7,194 bases of DNA, from assembly GCA_039680225.1 (NCBI GenBank), contig JBDKTK010000255.1, positions 1-7,194 of the forward strand, read 5' to 3'. Below the pieces are notes generated by a model that worked only from the letters and a program-made list of their open reading frames with translations, searched no databases and was not told the DNA's origin. This DNA is from JBDKTK01 sp039680225 (GTDB lineage: Bacteria; Desulfobacterota; Syntrophia; Syntrophales; UBA4778). Each line of letters begins with the position of its first letter. Position 1 is the stretch's first letter. This document shows, in pieces, positions 5,598 through 7,194 of the stretch. Made by a program: the position numbers and the translations under genes.

Positions 5598-6584
5598 ATG
5601 GAAAAGAAGAGAATACTGAGCGGAATAAGGCCCACAGGAAAGCTGCACCTGGGCAACCTGCATGGGGCCCTGGCAAATTGGGTCGAACTCCAGAACAAGG
5701 GCTACGACTGTTTTTATTTCATCGCCGACTGGCATGCCCTTACCAGCGATTATGCCGACACGGGCGCCATTAGGGCCAAAAGCTTTGACATGGTCATTGA
5801 CTGGCTGAGCGTGGGCCATGATCCGAAAAAGAGCACGCTCTTCGTGCAATCGGCGATCAAGGAGCACGCCGAGCTGTTTCTTATTCTTTCCATGATCACC
5901 CCGCTGCCCTGGCTCGAGCGCAACCCCACCTACAAGGAAATGAGGACGGAACTGGCCGACAAGGACCTGTCCACTTTCGGGTTCCTTGGCTACCCCGTGC
6001 TGCAGGCCGCGGACATCCTGATGTACAAGGCCTTTGGCGTGCCGGTGGGAGTGGACCAGCTGCCGCACGTCGAGCTGACCCGCGAGATAGCGAGGCGCTT
6101 CAATTTCCTCTACCGGGAGGTCTTCCCCATCCCCGAGCCGCTGCTCGCCGAAGTCCCGAAGCTCCTGGGCATTGACGGCCGCAAGATGAGCAAGTCTTAT
6201 GACAACGCCATCTTCCTTTCCGACAGGGGCGATGCGCTGAAGAAAAAGGTCGAATCAATGTTCACGGACCCGCAGAGGATGAGAAAGTCCGATGCGGGAA
6301 ACCCCGAGATCTGCAACGTGTTCACTTTCCACGGCATCTATTCAACGCCGGAAGAGGTTGCCCGGATCGACCGGGACTGCCGGGCCGCCGCCATCGGCTG
6401 CGTTGAGTGCAAGAGGCGGCTTTATGCAAAGCTGTCCGAATCTCTCAAACCGATCCATGAAAGACAGGACCACTATCGCGGCAATCCCGGCGAGGTGAGG
6501 GAGATAATAGAGGAAGGCAACAGGAAGGCCCGTGAAATCGCTTCCGCCACGATGGAAGAGGTAAGGGAAGCGGTAAAAATCTGA
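5598..6584 (+). CDS. trpS: tryptophan--tRNA ligase (TrpRS)
   Basis: This class Ic aminoacyl-tRNA synthetase activates tryptophan with ATP and charges tRNA-Trp. The length of 328 residues is normal for bacterial TrpRS. The N-terminus RILSGIRPTGKLHLGN (5-20) contains the HIGH-type motif as HLGN (17-20), and KMSKS is perfect at 196-200. The tryptophan pocket region YPVLQAADIL (132-141) keeps the conserved Asp139 but has Gln136 where Bacillus stearothermophilus TrpRS has Met129. GVDQ (151-154) stands where GEDQ is more usual. I recall the Gln form from other bacterial TrpRS, so I take it as a subgroup feature rather than a defect. The start is fixed by homology; AGAGG (5590-5594) has an unusually short spacing of 3 nt. 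It has its own promoter downstream of the hup terminator and is followed after 45 nt by scpA, a gene order familiar in Geobacter-like bacteria. Confidence 0.98.
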   Translation: MEKKRILSGIRPTGKLHLGNLHGALANWVELQNKGYDCFYFIADWHALTSDYADTGAIRAKSFDMVIDWLSVGHDPKKSTLFVQSAIKEHAELFLILSMITPLPWLERNPTYKEMRTELADKDLSTFGFLGYPVLQAADILMYKAFGVPVGVDQLPHVELTREIARRFNFLYREVFPIPEPLLAEVPKLLGIDGRKMSKSYDNAIFLSDRGDALKKKVESMFTDPQRMRKSDAGNPEICNVFTFHGIYSTPEEVARIDRDCRAAAIGCVECKRRLYAKLSESLKPIHERQDHYRGNPGEVREIIEEGNRKAREIASATMEEVREAVKI

Positions 6585-6629
6585 CCGCCGGCCCGGGCGG
6601 AAATCTCCAGAATCCATTGGACGGCGCGT

Positions 6630-7194
6630 ATGGCGTATGAAATCAAACTCGAAGTGTTTGAGGGGCCGCTCGATCTCCTGCTGTTCCTGATCAAAAAAAA
6701 CGAGATCGACATCTACAACATCCCGATCGCCTCAATCACCGAAGAATATTTGAAACACCTGGAAGCAATGAAGTCGCTCAACCTCGACCTTGCGGGGGAG
6801 TACCTCGTCATGGCATCCACGCTCGTGCATATAAAATCCAGGATGCTCCTGCCGGTTTCGGACGAGGACGCTGAAATGGACGAGGAAGACCCGAGGGCGG
6901 AACTGGTCAGGCAGCTTCTGGAATACAAGGCGTTCAAGGAGGCCGCGCTCAACCTGGGCAGCCGCAGTGTCCTGGGCCGGGATGTCTTCAAGAGAGAAGC
7001 TTTCCCGGAACGCGAGTCGGTCCGCGACGACCAGGAGGTTTTGGAGCTGAGCATCTTTGATTTGATTGCAGCCTTCCAGAAAGTCCTCTCGACGATGAAA
7101 AAAGAGGATATAATGGAAATTGAAGCGGAGAGGTTTTCGCTGACGGACACAATCAATGAAGTCCTCGAGAAACTGCAATCGGCAAAAGACTTGA
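6630..7194 (+). CDS. scpA: segregation and condensation protein A (kleisin), 3' end beyond the window
   Basis: ScpA is the kleisin that bridges the two SMC heads in the bacterial condensin SMC-ScpA-ScpB, which acts in chromosome compaction and segregation. The frame opens with ATG at 6630 and remains open for 188 codons plus one base to the window edge, so the gene is cut; full-length ScpA is about 240-270 residues. The hallmark N-terminus is plain: YEIKLEVFEGPLDLLLFLI (3-21) followed by KNEIDIYNIPIASITEEYL (23-41), the segment that contacts the SMC neck. LAGEYLVMASTLVHIKSRML (54-73) is also characteristic. An acidic stretch (DEDAEMDEEDP, 78-88) leads to the linker and the ScpB-binding region. 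The C-terminal winged helix that binds the SMC cap is missing only because of the window. The Shine-Dalgarno sequence is weak (GGA at 6619-6621). A GC-rich hairpin (CCGCC 6585-6589 with GGCGG 6596-6600) sits in the gap after trpS but has no T-run, so read-through from trpS is expected. Confidence 0.95.
   Translation, partial: MAYEIKLEVFEGPLDLLLFLIKKNEIDIYNIPIASITEEYLKHLEAMKSLNLDLAGEYLVMASTLVHIKSRMLLPVSDEDAEMDEEDPRAELVRQLLEYKAFKEAALNLGSRSVLGRDVFKREAFPERESVRDDQEVLELSIFDLIAAFQKVLSTMKKEDIMEIEAERFSLTDTINEVLEKLQSAKDL

Noticed and set aside
5446..5676. Minus-strand frame containing an SPLRG/GRGEGE-like peptide
   Set aside because: This is the mistranslation of the REP-like palindrome plus the antisense of trpS, a familiar false gene.
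6585..6600. GC-rich hairpin between trpS and scpA as a terminator
   Set aside because: The 5-bp CCGCC/GGCGG stem is not followed by T residues; trpS and scpA more likely form one transcript.
1..7194. CRISPR arrays, tRNA or rRNA genes, insertion sequences, toxin-antitoxin or defence genes
   Set aside because: No regularly spaced repeats, tRNA-like folds, transposase motifs or defence domains were seen on either strand; recN here is the ordinary housekeeping RecN.

Overview
The window carries ordinary housekeeping genes, all on the + strand, from a Gram-negative bacterium with moderately high GC content. An outer-membrane-type lipoprotein murein transglycosylase (MltA) points to a diderm envelope. 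The gene pairs nadK-recN and trpS-scpA, together with a short ArgA-like acetyltransferase, recall gene neighbourhoods of the former Deltaproteobacteria (Desulfobacterota/Geobacter-like lineages). That placement is inferred from gene content and protein style only; no database search was possible.

Layout. Positions 1-395 form a self-contained small transcription unit: a near-consensus sigma70 promoter, a leader of about 108 nt with an imperfect hairpin, a strong ribosome binding site, an unrecognised 60-residue protein, and an intrinsic terminator. Positions 469-4839 hold a tight four-gene run with gaps of 1, 26 and 6 nt: nadK (NAD kinase), recN (SMC-like repair ATPase), a GNAT acetyltransferase resembling short-form N-acetylglutamate synthase, and mltA. 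A 283-nt AT-rich intergenic stretch follows, then hup (HU-type nucleoid protein, 5123-5395) with a strong ribosome binding site and its own perfect terminator. Next come a REP-like palindromic repeat and a promoter with a consensus -35 box. These lead into trpS (5598-6584) and the start of scpA (6630 onward), which runs off the right edge; scpB would be expected just beyond.

How the genes relate. NadK supplies NADP, RecN and HU act in DNA repair and nucleoid structure, ScpA is the kleisin of the SMC condensin, TrpS charges tRNA-Trp, and MltA remodels peptidoglycan. They are linked as growth and genome-maintenance functions rather than as one pathway.

I found no convincing sign of a previously undescribed multi-gene system. 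The best candidates for something new are the stand-alone small-protein unit and its leader, an A8 slippery run at the recN/GNAT junction that lies in the right frame relation for a -1 fusion, and the REP-like element. All three are hypotheses from reading the sequence.
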